This document shows, piece after piece, positions 20,639 to 30,020 of a stretch of 64,000 nt of DNA. The stretch comes from Pandoraea norimbergensis (GTDB taxonomy: Bacteria; Pseudomonadota; Gammaproteobacteria; Burkholderiales; Burkholderiaceae). The DNA lies in contig NZ_CP013480.3 in assembly GCF_001465545.3 (NCBI RefSeq), forward strand, positions 3,162,001-3,226,000. Reading direction: 5' to 3'. The position numbers were made by a program, and so were the translations under genes. The notes under the pieces are model-generated. The model made no database searches. It was given only the letters and a program-made list of their open reading frames with translations, and had not been told where the DNA came from. Each line of letters opens with the position of its first letter. Position 1 is the first letter of the stretch.

Positions 20639-22342
20639 TTGCCGTTGCTCAACGCCTTCAACACCTTCCTGTCGCGCCGCCGCGCCGTACCTGTCCTCGT
20701 TCGCGGCTTCGTCATGCTCCTGTGCGTGTTTGCCGCGTGGGGGCTGGCGCGCTTCGCCGCCGATCAACTGGTGGCGAACCGCTCGGCGCGTCTGCTCGCC
20801 GAAGAGCGCAGCGTCGCCACCCGGCTCGCGCGCGGCACCGTGCACACGGTCAATCAGGATCTGATCCTCATTCGCGGCATCCCGCAGGTGCTCGCGCAGA
20901 TCTCGCAGATTCAGCATGCGGCCGCCGACATCGCCGATCACCCCCTGACCGAACTGCCCCACGAGACCGCGCGCGAGAAGCTGCTCGCCAACGCAGCACT
21001 CAAGCCCGTGAACGAACTGCTGCGCGCCGCCCAGTTGTATTTCGGCGCCGATCTCGTCTGGCTCGGCACCCCTGACGGGGTCACGATCGCGTCGAGCGAC
21101 GCTAACAGCCCCAACCCGCTCGTCGGGGACAATTACGGCGACCGGGGCTACTTTCAATCAGCCGTGCTCGGCACGGCAGGCCAGCAGTACGTGATCGGGC
21201 GCAAGACGCGCCTGCCGGGTATCTACTTCACGGCCCCCGTCTACAGGGAAGGCCGGCTCGTCGGTGTCATGGTGGTCAAGCTCGGCTTGCGCCGGTTGTC
21301 GCACTGGGTCGATACGGGGGCGTCGTTCGTCACCGACGTCAACGGCGTGATCGTGCTCGCGAACGACCCGACCTTCACGGGGCTGGCTGTGCCCGGCGCG
21401 CCGGTGTTCAAGATGTCGCCGGCCGAGCGCCGCCATCTTTATCAGCAGGATTACTTCACGGTCGTGCCCATCGAGGACTACGACCCGGCCCCCGGTACAC
21501 CGCCGTTCATGCTGCCCGGCACCCGAGGGGAACCGCAGGCGCAACACGAGCCCGAAGCGGCCGATCTGGTGCGCGTGCGCCCCGACAATCAGCCTTATCT
21601 GCTCGAATCCGCCCCGTCGATGGACAGCGAACTGGTGATCTACACGATGAGCGAGGTGCCCACGCTGCGCAGCCTGTTCATCGAGCGCCAGCGATATACG
21701 GTGCTGATGTTCGGCCTGATGCTGAGCTCGGCGGGCGCCCTCGTCCTGCTGATTCGCCATCTGCGACGTGGAAAACTTCAGTTGTCCGACACACTGGCCA
21801 AGAATGCCGCGCTGGAGCACGAGGTGAAGTACGACGCGCTCACCGGCAGCCTCTCGCGCGGCCACTTCCTGAAACGCCTGCGCAGCGAGGTCAATCAGGC
21901 CAACACCACGGGCGTGCCGGCGTGCATCATCCTCGTCGATCTGGACCACTTCAAGCAGATCAACGACACGTGGGGGCATGCATTAGGCGACACCGTACTC
22001 GCCACGTTCGTGCGGCTTTGTCACGATTCGTTACGCGAAGATGACATCTGCGGTCGTTTGGGGGGCGAAGAATTCGCTATTATCCTGAGTGGCGCCACCG
22101 AAGCCCGTGCCTTCGATGCTGCCGAGCGCTTGCGCGAAGCGGTTCGCGCGGCGCGTATCAATGTCGATGGACGCGCACTTCAGTTCACGATCAGTGCCGG
22201 GGTCGCACAGTGGCACGCAGGCGATGACGACAACGCCTGGCTGCAACGTGCCGACGCCGCGCTGTATCTTGCCAAATCTCGCGGGCGCGATCGCTGCGCA
22301 CGCGAGTCCGACCTCCGGGTGCTCACCCGAGGCGGCTCGTAA
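20639..22342 (+). CDS. Membrane diguanylate cyclase with periplasmic Cache sensor
   Basis: Protein of 567 residues that makes c-di-GMP from GTP. A transmembrane helix at about 20-42 and another at about 355-378 (VLMFGLMLSSAGALVLLIRH) flank a periplasmic double-Cache-like domain (GDNYGDRGYFQSAVLG, GIYFTAPVYREGRLVGVMVVKLG). The GGDEF domain follows, with active motif GGEEF near 474-478 and a canonical inhibitory site REDD nine residues before it. The start is TTG at 20639, six bases after the EAL gene; an in-frame ATG at 20714 would cut the first helix. Ligand and output are unknown. Confidence 0.9.
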   Translation: MPLLNAFNTFLSRRRAVPVLVRGFVMLLCVFAAWGLARFAADQLVANRSARLLAEERSVATRLARGTVHTVNQDLILIRGIPQVLAQISQIQHAAADIADHPLTELPHETAREKLLANAALKPVNELLRAAQLYFGADLVWLGTPDGVTIASSDANSPNPLVGDNYGDRGYFQSAVLGTAGQQYVIGRKTRLPGIYFTAPVYREGRLVGVMVVKLGLRRLSHWVDTGASFVTDVNGVIVLANDPTFTGLAVPGAPVFKMSPAERRHLYQQDYFTVVPIEDYDPAPGTPPFMLPGTRGEPQAQHEPEAADLVRVRPDNQPYLLESAPSMDSELVIYTMSEVPTLRSLFIERQRYTVLMFGLMLSSAGALVLLIRHLRRGKLQLSDTLAKNAALEHEVKYDALTGSLSRGHFLKRLRSEVNQANTTGVPACIILVDLDHFKQINDTWGHALGDTVLATFVRLCHDSLREDDICGRLGGEEFAIILSGATEARAFDAAERLREAVRAARINVDGRALQFTISAGVAQWHAGDDDNAWLQRADAALYLAKSRGRDRCARESDLRVLTRGGS

Positions 22343-22389
22343 CTGACTTCGGGCTTGCCGGCCCGGGGTCGACAACCCAGACCGGACCG

Positions 22390-23757
22390 ATGCCCAAGAC
22401 GAATCTCGCCACGTTCGCCACATCCAGCACGTTCGCGCCATGGCCGCTGCGTGCCATGCAGATCGGCGCCGCCCTCTGCCTCGCGTTCAGCACCGCCGCC
22501 CACGCCGATCTGTCGCTGCTGCAACCGCCACGCGCCCTTACCGGCGGTGCCCCACTGCAACTGACGCTGCTCGTGACGCAAGACGCGCCGGGCCGCAAAA
22601 CTGTCAAGCTGCCCGACGAAATCGTCGTGCGCATTTCCAACGACGATTTCAAGCCGACGCTGCTGCATCTCAAGCGCGCGGCCGTCGTCCCGGCGCAGGT
22701 CACGCTGTCGAACGGTCAGTACCGGCGTATCTCGTACGCGGCGGAGTTGCCCAAGGAATTGCGGGGCACTGTGCGTCTGGAGCCGGTCGACTGGGACGCC
22801 TCGATCACGACCATCGTGCTTGATCGCGCCGCCCCCGCTGAGCCGATGGTGGCCGCCGCGCCCGCACCCGCAAGCGGCGCCGCTGCCGCAGCGGCGGCGG
22901 CCGGGACGGGAGGCGCCGCCGTTGCGGCTGCCACCGACGCGGCCAGCGCCGCGAATGCGACCGCCGCCCCCGGCACGCCCGGCACGTCGACCGCGCCCGC
23001 CAGCGCCACCGCCGATGCGATTGCCCCGACGGCCGATACCGAGTTCGCGCGCATCTCGTCGCACGAGCCGATGTATATCGCGTTCGGCAAGAATGGCGAC
23101 GCCAATGCGCGCTTCCAGTTGAGCTTCAAGTTCCACATTCTCAAGCCGGATAATCCGTCGTCCAAATCATTCCTCGACAACCTGTACTTCGGTTACACGC
23201 AGTTGTCGATCTGGGATCTGGAGGCGGAATCGGCGCCGTTCCGCGATTCGAACTACCGGCCGAGCCTGTTCTATTACATCCCGGATACCGGTCTTCGCGC
23301 GGGCTGGTTCTCGTCGCTTGGCGTGGCCGCCGGTGTCGAGCACGAGTCGAACGGCAAGGCCGGCCCCGACTCGCGCAGCATCAACACGGTCTTCGTCAAA
23401 CCGATCTTCACGTTCGGCGATCCGGCGGAGTACCACTGGACGGTGGCGCCCAAGCTGTATGCGTATGTCGAGAAGGCCGACAACCCCGATATCCAGAACT
23501 ATCGCGGCTACATGGACTTGCTGGTGCTGTGGGGCAAGCCGAATGGCTGGCAAGTCGGCGCGACGCTGCGCAAGGGCATGAAGCGCAACTACGGCAGCGT
23601 GGATGTGCAGGTGACCTACCCGCTCGGCAAGCTGATTTCGGGCGCAGGCGGCTATATCTGGATCGGGTACTTCACCGGCTACGGCGAAGACCTGCTCGAT
23701 TACAACCGCCATTCGCCATCGCAGGTGCGTATCGGCTACAGCGTGTTCCGCTGGTAA
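22390..23757 (+). CDS. pldA: Outer-membrane phospholipase A (OMPLA)
   Basis: Outer-membrane, calcium-dependent phospholipase A of 455 residues. A signal peptide ends near residue 39 (TAAHA-D). Residues about 40-150 form a beta-rich domain, about 150-215 are an Ala/Pro/Thr-rich low-complexity linker, and the C-terminal 240 residues are the OMPLA barrel. The catalytic residues are present at the right spacing: H318 and S320 in EHESNG, N332 in SRSIN. The protein ends with an aromatic-rich strand (GYSVFRW). E. coli PldA is about 289 residues, so the extra N-terminal domain and linker are a variant, common in betaproteobacteria. It lies 47 bases after the cyclase gene and may be in the same operon. 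Confidence 0.88.
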   Translation: MPKTNLATFATSSTFAPWPLRAMQIGAALCLAFSTAAHADLSLLQPPRALTGGAPLQLTLLVTQDAPGRKTVKLPDEIVVRISNDDFKPTLLHLKRAAVVPAQVTLSNGQYRRISYAAELPKELRGTVRLEPVDWDASITTIVLDRAAPAEPMVAAAPAPASGAAAAAAAAGTGGAAVAAATDAASAANATAAPGTPGTSTAPASATADAIAPTADTEFARISSHEPMYIAFGKNGDANARFQLSFKFHILKPDNPSSKSFLDNLYFGYTQLSIWDLEAESAPFRDSNYRPSLFYYIPDTGLRAGWFSSLGVAAGVEHESNGKAGPDSRSINTVFVKPIFTFGDPAEYHWTVAPKLYAYVEKADNPDIQNYRGYMDLLVLWGKPNGWQVGATLRKGMKRNYGSVDVQVTYPLGKLISGAGGYIWIGYFTGYGEDLLDYNRHSPSQVRIGYSVFRW

Positions 23758-23772
23758 CCGGACGATACGACC

Positions 23773-24195
23773 TTACAGCACCAGGACCAGCGCGCCGGCG
23801 AAGATCAATGCGCCGCCGAGCGCCTCCTTGAGCGAGAACGGCTCGCCGAGCACAACCCAGCCGATCAGCATCGCCATCGCCACGCTGAGCTTGTCGAGGG
23901 GCGCAACACCCGAGACGGGGCCGAGTTGCAGCGCCCGGAAGTAACAGAGCCACGACAGCCCCGTCGCCACCCCGGACAGCACGAGAAACAGCCACGTGTT
24001 CGCCGTCAAACTCGTGGGACGCTGCCATTCGCCGCGCATGCCGACAATGGCAAGCGTCACCGCGAAGATGATCACCGTGCGGATCAGCGTGGCCATGTTC
24101 GAATTGACCTGCGCCACCCCGAGCTTGCCGAAAATCGCCGTGAGTGCAGCGAAAAACGCCGAACCGAGTGCAAAAAGTTGCCAACTCCGCAGCAT
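23773..24195 (-). CDS. EamA-family membrane protein (half-size DMT transporter)
   Basis: Membrane protein of 140 residues with five predicted helices, a single EamA repeat. It begins MLRSWQLFALGSAFFAALTAIFGKLG and ends in the typical LGEPFSLKEALGGALIFAGALVLVL. Half-size members work as dimers and export small metabolites; the substrate is unknown. A longer in-frame start adds eighteen poorly hydrophobic residues and is rejected. It is convergent with pldA, with stops 15 bases apart. Confidence 0.82.
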   Translation of the reverse strand: MLRSWQLFALGSAFFAALTAIFGKLGVAQVNSNMATLIRTVIIFAVTLAIVGMRGEWQRPTSLTANTWLFLVLSGVATGLSWLCYFRALQLGPVSGVAPLDKLSVAMAMLIGWVVLGEPFSLKEALGGALIFAGALVLVL

Positions 24196-24314
24196 TTGAA
24201 AATCTCCCGAGCCTGCCGTGGCATCCACCGGATGCCGGTACGTAATCAATCTGTGATGGGCGACGTCGCCGATGCGATAATGACGCCTGTCCCACCTTCC
24301 TGAATTGCTCCGAC

Positions 24315-24533
24315 ATGTCCGAACTGCACGACCGTCCCGACAGCCCCTGCATTGGCATTTGCTCCACCCTGTTCGACGAGGTCTGCAAAGGGTGCGGCCG
24401 CACCGCGTACGAAGTGTCGAACTGGGTGTTTCTCAACGAAGACGAGAAACGCGCCATCTGGGAGCGCATCACCCGCGAAGGCACGGCGATGCGCTTTTGC
24501 GACAACGGGACTACGACTTCGTCGACGCCGTAA
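24315..24533 (+). CDS. DUF1289 domain protein
   Basis: Small protein of 72 residues. The DUF1289 core is plain: [25 protein letters not shown] with four spaced Cys (metal-site-like), then the [18 protein letters not shown] helix. Function is unknown; family members are small Fe-S or zinc-like proteins. Its last 23 bases overlap the 3' end of the convergent aldehyde dehydrogenase gene. It starts 119 bases from the divergent EamA gene. Confidence 0.85.
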   Translation: MSELHDRPDSPCIGICSTLFDEVCKGCGRTAYEVSNWVFLNEDEKRAIWERITREGTAMRFCDNGTTTSSTP

Positions 24534-25953
24534 CCTTGAATTGCAGCGATTTGTATTCGAGGAATTCTTCGAATCCATAAACGCCGTTTTCGCGGCCATT
24601 CCCCGATTGCTTGAAGCCGCCAAACGGCGCGGCCACGTTGAACTCCCCGCCGTTGATGCTCACCTGTCCAGTGCGGATCCGACGCGCCACGCGCGCCGCA
24701 CGTGCCTCATCCGCTGACCACACCCCGCCTGCCAGTCCGTAAATCGAGTCGTTGGCGATGCGCACCGCATCGGCCTCGTCCTGATACGTGATGATCGTGA
24801 GCACAGGCCCGAAGATTTCCTCCTGTGCGAGCGTGCTATCCGGCGTGACACGGCCAAGCACGGTCGCCTGCACGAAGAAACCGGCCTCAAAGCCTTCCGG
24901 CACCGCATCGCCACCGGCGATCAACTCCGCCCCTTCCGCCAGTCCCTTGCGAATGTATGACTGCACGCGCTCGCGCTGTGCCGCCGATGCGAGCGGCCCG
25001 AGCCGCGTTGCGTCTTCGCGCGGATCGCCCAACGTGAAGCGCGCAACCGATTCCTTGGCGAGCGCCTTCACTTCGTCGTAACGCGTCGCCGGGACGAGCA
25101 AGCGCGTGTGCGCCGCGCACGTCTGCCCCGAGTTCAGGTAGCAGGCGTTAAGCGTGCCCTTTACCGCTGCCGCAAGATCCGCATCGTCGAGCACGATCGA
25201 TGCCGACTTGCCACCCAGTTCCAGCGCCACCCGTTTGACTGTTTGCGAGGCCACTTCCGAGACACGTTTGCCTGCCCGCGTGGAGCCCGTGAAAGACACC
25301 ATATCCACGTCGGGATGCCGTGCCAGCACTTCACCGGCGACGGGTCCCAGCCCCGTCACGAGATTGAATACGCCCGGCGGCAATCCGGCCTGCTCAATGA
25401 CTTCGGCGAGGATGAAAGCGTCAAACGGCGCGACCTCCGACGGCTTGAGCACCACCGTGCAGCCGGCGGCGAGCGCCGGTGCCACTTTCACCGTGATCTG
25501 ATTGAGCGGGTAGTTCCAGGGGGTGATGGCACCGACCACACCAACCGGCTCACGCACCACTAGCGAATTGCCGACCTGTGCTTCGAAGACGAAGGTCTGC
25601 GCCAACTCGGCATAGTGGCGCCAGTGTTGAACGGGCGCCGCGACCTGCACCGCACGCGACACGCGAATCGGCATGCCGGTCTCGCCCGTGATCACCTGTG
25701 CGAGTTCCTGTGCGCGCGCCTCGAGACCGTCGGCGATCTTGCGGAGATACTCGGCACGCTTGGCCGGGGGCGTTGCGGCCCACGTGTCACGCGCCTTGAC
25801 CGCAGCGGCAACGGCGGCTTCCGTGTCGGCGGCAACACCTTCCGGGATGCGGCCCATCAGCTTGCCGTCTGCCGAATGAAAGACATCGAGCGTGCCGGTG
25901 CCGATCGGTGCGACCCACTGGCCGTCGATATAGAACTTGTCCTGAGTGATCAT
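24511..25953 (-). CDS. NAD(P)-dependent aldehyde dehydrogenase
   Basis: Soluble enzyme of 480 residues oxidising an aldehyde to its acid. The NAD-binding ITPWNYPL (143-150), general base E245 in ALELGGKS and nucleophile C279 in [11 protein letters not shown] are all present, as are EEIFGPVL and the C-terminal [12 protein letters not shown]. The start [13 protein letters not shown] is the family N-terminus; a longer frame adds 28 Cys/Arg-rich residues and is rejected. It appears monocistronic. The substrate cannot be read from sequence; members of this subgroup act on simple aliphatic or aromatic aldehydes. Confidence 0.9.
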   Translation of the reverse strand: MITQDKFYIDGQWVAPIGTGTLDVFHSADGKLMGRIPEGVAADTEAAVAAAVKARDTWAATPPAKRAEYLRKIADGLEARAQELAQVITGETGMPIRVSRAVQVAAPVQHWRHYAELAQTFVFEAQVGNSLVVREPVGVVGAITPWNYPLNQITVKVAPALAAGCTVVLKPSEVAPFDAFILAEVIEQAGLPPGVFNLVTGLGPVAGEVLARHPDVDMVSFTGSTRAGKRVSEVASQTVKRVALELGGKSASIVLDDADLAAAVKGTLNACYLNSGQTCAAHTRLLVPATRYDEVKALAKESVARFTLGDPREDATRLGPLASAAQRERVQSYIRKGLAEGAELIAGGDAVPEGFEAGFFVQATVLGRVTPDSTLAQEEIFGPVLTIITYQDEADAVRIANDSIYGLAGGVWSADEARAARVARRIRTGQVSINGGEFNVAAPFGGFKQSGNGRENGVYGFEEFLEYKSLQFKVTASTKS

Positions 25954-26089
25954 GTGAGGTCTCCTGCTCGCAGCGTGACAACAAACGTCAATTGTAGTCG
26001 CGCGGCGGTAAACGCAAACAGGGCGCCTGCAATGCAAGCGCCCTGTTTGTCGTTGTGAATCTAACGACGCGTTACGTCAGCGCGTTACG

Positions 26090-27685
26090 TTAGATCTCCA
26101 CGCCTTGGCTGGCCAGATACTCGTCGTAGGTCCCGGCGTAATCGACCAGCGTGCCGTCGCTCTTCACTTCGATGACGCGCGTGGCCAGACCTGAGACGAA
26201 TTCGCGGTCGTGCGAGACGAATACCAGCGTGCCCGGATACTTGTCGAGCGCGATCTGGAGCGATTCGATCGACTCCATGTCCATGTGGTTGGTCGGCTCG
26301 TCCATCATCAGCACGTTGTGGCGGCCGAGCATCAGCTTGCCCCAGATCATGCGGCCCTTCTCACCGCCGGAGAGCACACGCACCGACTTGCGCACGTCGT
26401 CGCCACCGAACAGCAGACGGCCCAGCGAGCCACGAATCACCTGATCGTCGTCGCCTTCCTTGCCCCACTGCGTCATCCAGTCGGTCAGGTTCAGGTCCTG
26501 CGGGAACGCTTCCGACGTGTCTTGCGGCATGTAACCGATGTTGGCGTTCTCGGCCCACTTCACATTGCCCGCATCCACCGGCAGGTCCGACATCAGGCTG
26601 CGCAGCAGCGTCGTCTTACCGGCACCGTTCTCGCCGATGATGGCCACACGCTCGCCGGCGCGCACTGCACCGGTGTAGTTCTTGAAGATCGGACGCTCGT
26701 ACGACTTGCCGATGCCCTCGAATTCGAACGCGAGGTTGTGCAGCTTCTTCTCGTATTCGAAACGAATGAACGGGTTCTGACGCGACGACGGCTTGACGTC
26801 TTCCACCTTGATCTTGTCGATCTGCTTGAGACGGCTGGTTGCCTGACGCGCTTTCGACTTGTTGGCCGAGAAGCGGCGCACGAAGTCTTGCAGATCGGAG
26901 ATGCGTTCCTTGGCCTTCGAGTTCGCAGCCATCTGACGCTCGCGAGCCTGTGCCGACGCCAGCATGTAGTCGTCGTAGTTGCCCGGGTAGACCGTCAGCG
27001 TGCCGTAGTCCATGTCGGCCATGTGCGTGCACACGGCGTTCAAGAAGTGGCGATCGTGCGAAATGATGATCATGGTGGAGTTGCGCTCGTTGAGCACGTC
27101 TTCCAGCCAGCGGATCGTGTTGATGTCCAGGTTGTTGGTCGGTTCGTCGAGCAGCAGCACGTCCGGGTTCGAGAACAGTGCCTGTGCCAGCAGCACACGC
27201 AGCTTCCAGCCCGGCGCGACGTTGCTCATCGGGCCTTGATGCTGATCCGTCGGGATGCCCACGCCCAGAAGCAACTCACCGGCACGCGCTTCGGCCGTGT
27301 AGCCGTCGTACTCGGCGAACTTCGCTTCGAGCTCGGCCGCGTGCATGTAATCGTCGTCGGTGGCTTCCGGGTTCGCGTAGATGGCGTCGCGCTCGCTCAT
27401 GGCCGCCCACATTTCCGTGTGGCCCATCAGCACGACGTCGAGCACGCGCATGTCTTCGTAAGCGAACTGATCCTGCTTGAGCTTACCGAGGCGCACGTTC
27501 GGTTCGAGCATGACGTTCCCGCCACTCGGCTCCAGGTCGCCGCCGAGGATCTTCATGAACGTGGACTTGCCGCAGCCGTTCGCGCCGATCAGGCCATAAC
27601 GGTTGCCCCCGCCAAATTTGACGGAGATGTTCTCGAAGAGCGGCTTGGCGCCGAATTGCATGGTGATATTGGCGGTAGACAGCAC
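26090..27685 (-). CDS. ybiT: ABC-F family ATPase, YbiT type
   Basis: Cytosolic protein of 531 residues with two ABC ATPase domains and no membrane segment. Walker A motifs are GANGCGKST (about 35-43) and GENGAGKTT (second domain); [11 protein letters not shown] and [11 protein letters not shown] are the Walker B regions, and the linker [20 protein letters not shown] segment joins them. Sequence over the whole length resembles E. coli YbiT (530 residues), a ribosome-associated factor. The start is GTG at 27685, giving the family N-terminus [11 protein letters not shown]; the ATG further upstream adds 22 unlikely residues. Reading the same N-terminus as YbiT makes this start secure. Confidence 0.92.
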   Translation of the reverse strand: MLSTANITMQFGAKPLFENISVKFGGGNRYGLIGANGCGKSTFMKILGGDLEPSGGNVMLEPNVRLGKLKQDQFAYEDMRVLDVVLMGHTEMWAAMSERDAIYANPEATDDDYMHAAELEAKFAEYDGYTAEARAGELLLGVGIPTDQHQGPMSNVAPGWKLRVLLAQALFSNPDVLLLDEPTNNLDINTIRWLEDVLNERNSTMIIISHDRHFLNAVCTHMADMDYGTLTVYPGNYDDYMLASAQARERQMAANSKAKERISDLQDFVRRFSANKSKARQATSRLKQIDKIKVEDVKPSSRQNPFIRFEYEKKLHNLAFEFEGIGKSYERPIFKNYTGAVRAGERVAIIGENGAGKTTLLRSLMSDLPVDAGNVKWAENANIGYMPQDTSEAFPQDLNLTDWMTQWGKEGDDDQVIRGSLGRLLFGGDDVRKSVRVLSGGEKGRMIWGKLMLGRHNVLMMDEPTNHMDMESIESLQIALDKYPGTLVFVSHDREFVSGLATRVIEVKSDGTLVDYAGTYDEYLASQGVEI

Positions 27686-27804
27686 TGGCGGTATCCGGAA
27701 GATGAGGTGCGGCGGCACGAATTTGCGCCACGAAACCTGACATTTTAACACCGATGCGTGTCGCTCGCCGTCACATGGCGAATCGGGAACGTATGAATCG
27801 CCCC

Positions 27805-27836
27805 AAAGAAAAAACCGCCGGGGTCACCGGCGGTTT
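27805..27836 (-). terminator. Terminator of the purine ABC transporter operon
   Basis: On the minus strand AAACCGCCGG, a short loop and CCGGCGGTTT are followed by a further T-run (TTTCTTT). It lies 58 bases beyond the stop of the substrate-binding protein gene. Confidence 0.88.
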
Positions 27837-27893
27837 CTCTGCCCGCAACACCTGACGGGCCAGCCACTTCACCATCCAACGATGGTAATGGCG

Positions 27894-29045
27894 TTATTGC
27901 TTCGGCAGCGTGCCCTCGACGCCTTCCACGAACCAGTTGATCTGGTGCTTCTCGTCGTCGTTGAGTGTCTTGCCAGCCGGCACGATTTCCTTGCCGTCCT
28001 GCCCCTTGAGCGGGCCGGTGAACGGGTCGTACTTGCCGTCGCGAATGGCGTCGTGACGCTCGGTCACGGCCTTGCGAACGGCTTCCGGCACGGCCTTGTC
28101 GTTGATGGCGACGAGGTTGATTTCGTCTTCCTTGATGCCGCCCCAGACCGGGGTGTTCTTCCACGAACCCTGCATCACTTCGTCGACCGTGCGGATGTAG
28201 TACTTGCTCCAGTCGATCGCGGCCGAAGCCAGGTGCGCGTTCGGACCGAACTTGCTCATGTCCGAATCCCAGCCGAACGCGTGAATCTTCTTCTCTTCGG
28301 CCACTTGCATGACCACGGCCGAGTCCACGTTCTGCATCAGCACGTCGGCGCCCTGCCCGACCAGCGACTCAGCCGCCTGACGCTCCTTGCCCGGATCGAA
28401 CCAGCTGTTGATCCACACGACCTTGACCTTCACCTTCGGGTTGGCTTCGCGTGCGGCGATCGTGAACGCATCGATGTTGCGGATCACTTCGGGAATCGGC
28501 ACCGAGGCCACGTACCCGATCACGTTGGTCTTGGTCACGCGGCCACCGACCACACCGGCCAGATGCGCGCCTTCATACGTGCGCACGTCGTACGTGCCGA
28601 GGTTCGGCGCGGTCTTGAAGCCCGTAGCGTGCTCGAACGTCACGTCCGGGAAATCGGCGGCCGTCTTGACCATCGAGTCCATATAACCGAACGACGTGCC
28701 GAAGATCAGCTTGTTGCCCTTGCTGGCCAGATCGCGGAACACGCGCTCGGAGTCGGCGCCTTCCGGCACGTTCTCGACGCGGGTCACGCTCACCTTGTCG
28801 CCGTACTTGGCCTCGACGGCCTTCGCGCCTTGCTCGTGCGCGAACGTCCAGCCGGCGTCGCCCGGGTTGCCGATGTAGACAAACGCCACACCGACCGGGC
28901 CCTTGCCTGCCGGGGCGGCCGACGCGGCTTGCGCGTCCGACGCGGCGGCAGGGGCGCTGGCCGTGTTGTTATCCTGCTTGCCGCAGGCGGAAACCAGCAT
29001 GGCGGCCGCCAGGCTCGCCATCGTGATCAGGACTTTACGTCGCAT
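27894..29045 (-). CDS. BMP-family lipoprotein, nucleoside/purine ABC transporter binding protein
   Basis: Periplasmic lipoprotein of 383 residues. The signal peptide ends in a lipobox (LVSAC, Cys at about residue 21). The mature part has the Med/BMP fold: VGVAFVYIGNPGDAGWTFAHEQG, KLIFGTSFGYMD, GADVLMQNVDSAVV and KIHAFGWDSD. The family binds nucleosides or purines. A GAGGAGAAAA ribosome site precedes the ATG. It is the last gene of a four-gene operon (ATPase, two permeases, this protein), 35 bases after the second permease. The purine-degradation genes downstream in the same region support a purine or nucleoside substrate. Confidence 0.9.
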   Translation of the reverse strand: MRRKVLITMASLAAAMLVSACGKQDNNTASAPAAASDAQAASAAPAGKGPVGVAFVYIGNPGDAGWTFAHEQGAKAVEAKYGDKVSVTRVENVPEGADSERVFRDLASKGNKLIFGTSFGYMDSMVKTAADFPDVTFEHATGFKTAPNLGTYDVRTYEGAHLAGVVGGRVTKTNVIGYVASVPIPEVIRNIDAFTIAAREANPKVKVKVVWINSWFDPGKERQAAESLVGQGADVLMQNVDSAVVMQVAEEKKIHAFGWDSDMSKFGPNAHLASAAIDWSKYYIRTVDEVMQGSWKNTPVWGGIKEDEINLVAINDKAVPEAVRKAVTERHDAIRDGKYDPFTGPLKGQDGKEIVPAGKTLNDDEKHQINWFVEGVEGTLPKQ

Positions 29046-29080
29046 CGATTTTCTCCTCGGTATCGATTGATTGAATTACT

Positions 29081-30010
29081 TCAAGAGCCAGCAAAAAACG
29101 GTTTGCCCAGCGACGCCGGGGCATTCAGGCGAATGGTCTGGCGGTTTCGTGAAATGATCACCAGCACGACGATGGTCGCCACGTACGGCAGGCTCGCGAG
29201 TGCCTGCGACGGAATGCGGATACCCATCGCCTGCGCCTGAAATTGCAGCGCCATCACCACGCCGAAGAGCAGCGCGCCCAGCACGGTACGCCCCGGACGC
29301 CATGTCGCGAACACCACCAGCGCCAGCGCGATCCAGCCGCGCCCGGCCGTCAGGTTCTCCTGCCAAAGCCGCAGATAACCCACGGAGTAATACGCCCCCG
29401 CCAGCCCCGACATCGCCCCGCCGAACAGCGTGGCGAGATAACGAATCCGCACGACCGGATACCCGATCGCATGCGCCACCGACGGTGCCTCGCCCACCGA
29501 GCGCAGCACCAGTCCGGCGCGCGTGCGGTAAAGGAACCATGCAATCGCCACCAGCAGTACCGCCGCCAGATAGCCGAGCGGATTCAGCGAGAAGATCGAG
29601 GGCCCGAGTACGGGAATCGACGACAGGCCGGGGATCGGCAGATCGCGCAGCATCGGAATCGTCGCGTCCGTGTAGGGGCGGCCGATATAGGCCGATAATC
29701 CCACGCCGAAAATCGTCAATGCGAGGCCCGTCGCGACCTGATTGGCCATCAACGTCAGCGTGAGCCACGCGAACACGGCCGACATCGCCACGCCCGCCAC
29801 AATGCCGGCCAGCACGCCAAGCCAGAGACTGCCGGTCACGACCGTCACGGCAAAGGCGCCGATGGCACCCATCAGCATCATCCCTTCGACACCGAGATTG
29901 AGAACACCCGACTTTTCGGTCACGAGTTCGCCGAGCGCAGCCAGCATCAGCGGAATGGCCGCGATGACGGCACTTGCGGCCAGCGGCGTGAGCAGATTGA
30001 TCCAGTCCAT
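29081..30010 (-). CDS. Nucleoside ABC transporter permease, NupQ type
   Basis: Inner-membrane permease of 309 residues with eight to ten helices. It belongs to the BPD_transp_2 family: ELVTEKSGVLNLGVEGMMLMGA is the family signature, and GRGWIALALVVFATWRPGRTV is the coupling region. The start MDWINLLTP is preceded by GAGGAGGGC, so the eleven-residue upstream extension is rejected. It pairs with the neighbouring permease, ten bases away, to form the membrane channel. Confidence 0.9.
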   Translation of the reverse strand: MDWINLLTPLAASAVIAAIPLMLAALGELVTEKSGVLNLGVEGMMLMGAIGAFAVTVVTGSLWLGVLAGIVAGVAMSAVFAWLTLTLMANQVATGLALTIFGVGLSAYIGRPYTDATIPMLRDLPIPGLSSIPVLGPSIFSLNPLGYLAAVLLVAIAWFLYRTRAGLVLRSVGEAPSVAHAIGYPVVRIRYLATLFGGAMSGLAGAYYSVGYLRLWQENLTAGRGWIALALVVFATWRPGRTVLGALLFGVVMALQFQAQAMGIRIPSQALASLPYVATIVVLVIISRNRQTIRLNAPASLGKPFFAGS

Positions 30011-30020
30011 GCCGCCCTCC

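Noticed and set aside
26210..27748. A 512-codon frame on the plus strand opposite the ABC-F ATPase
   Set aside because: Composition is that of an antisense shadow; the minus-strand product matches YbiT end to end.
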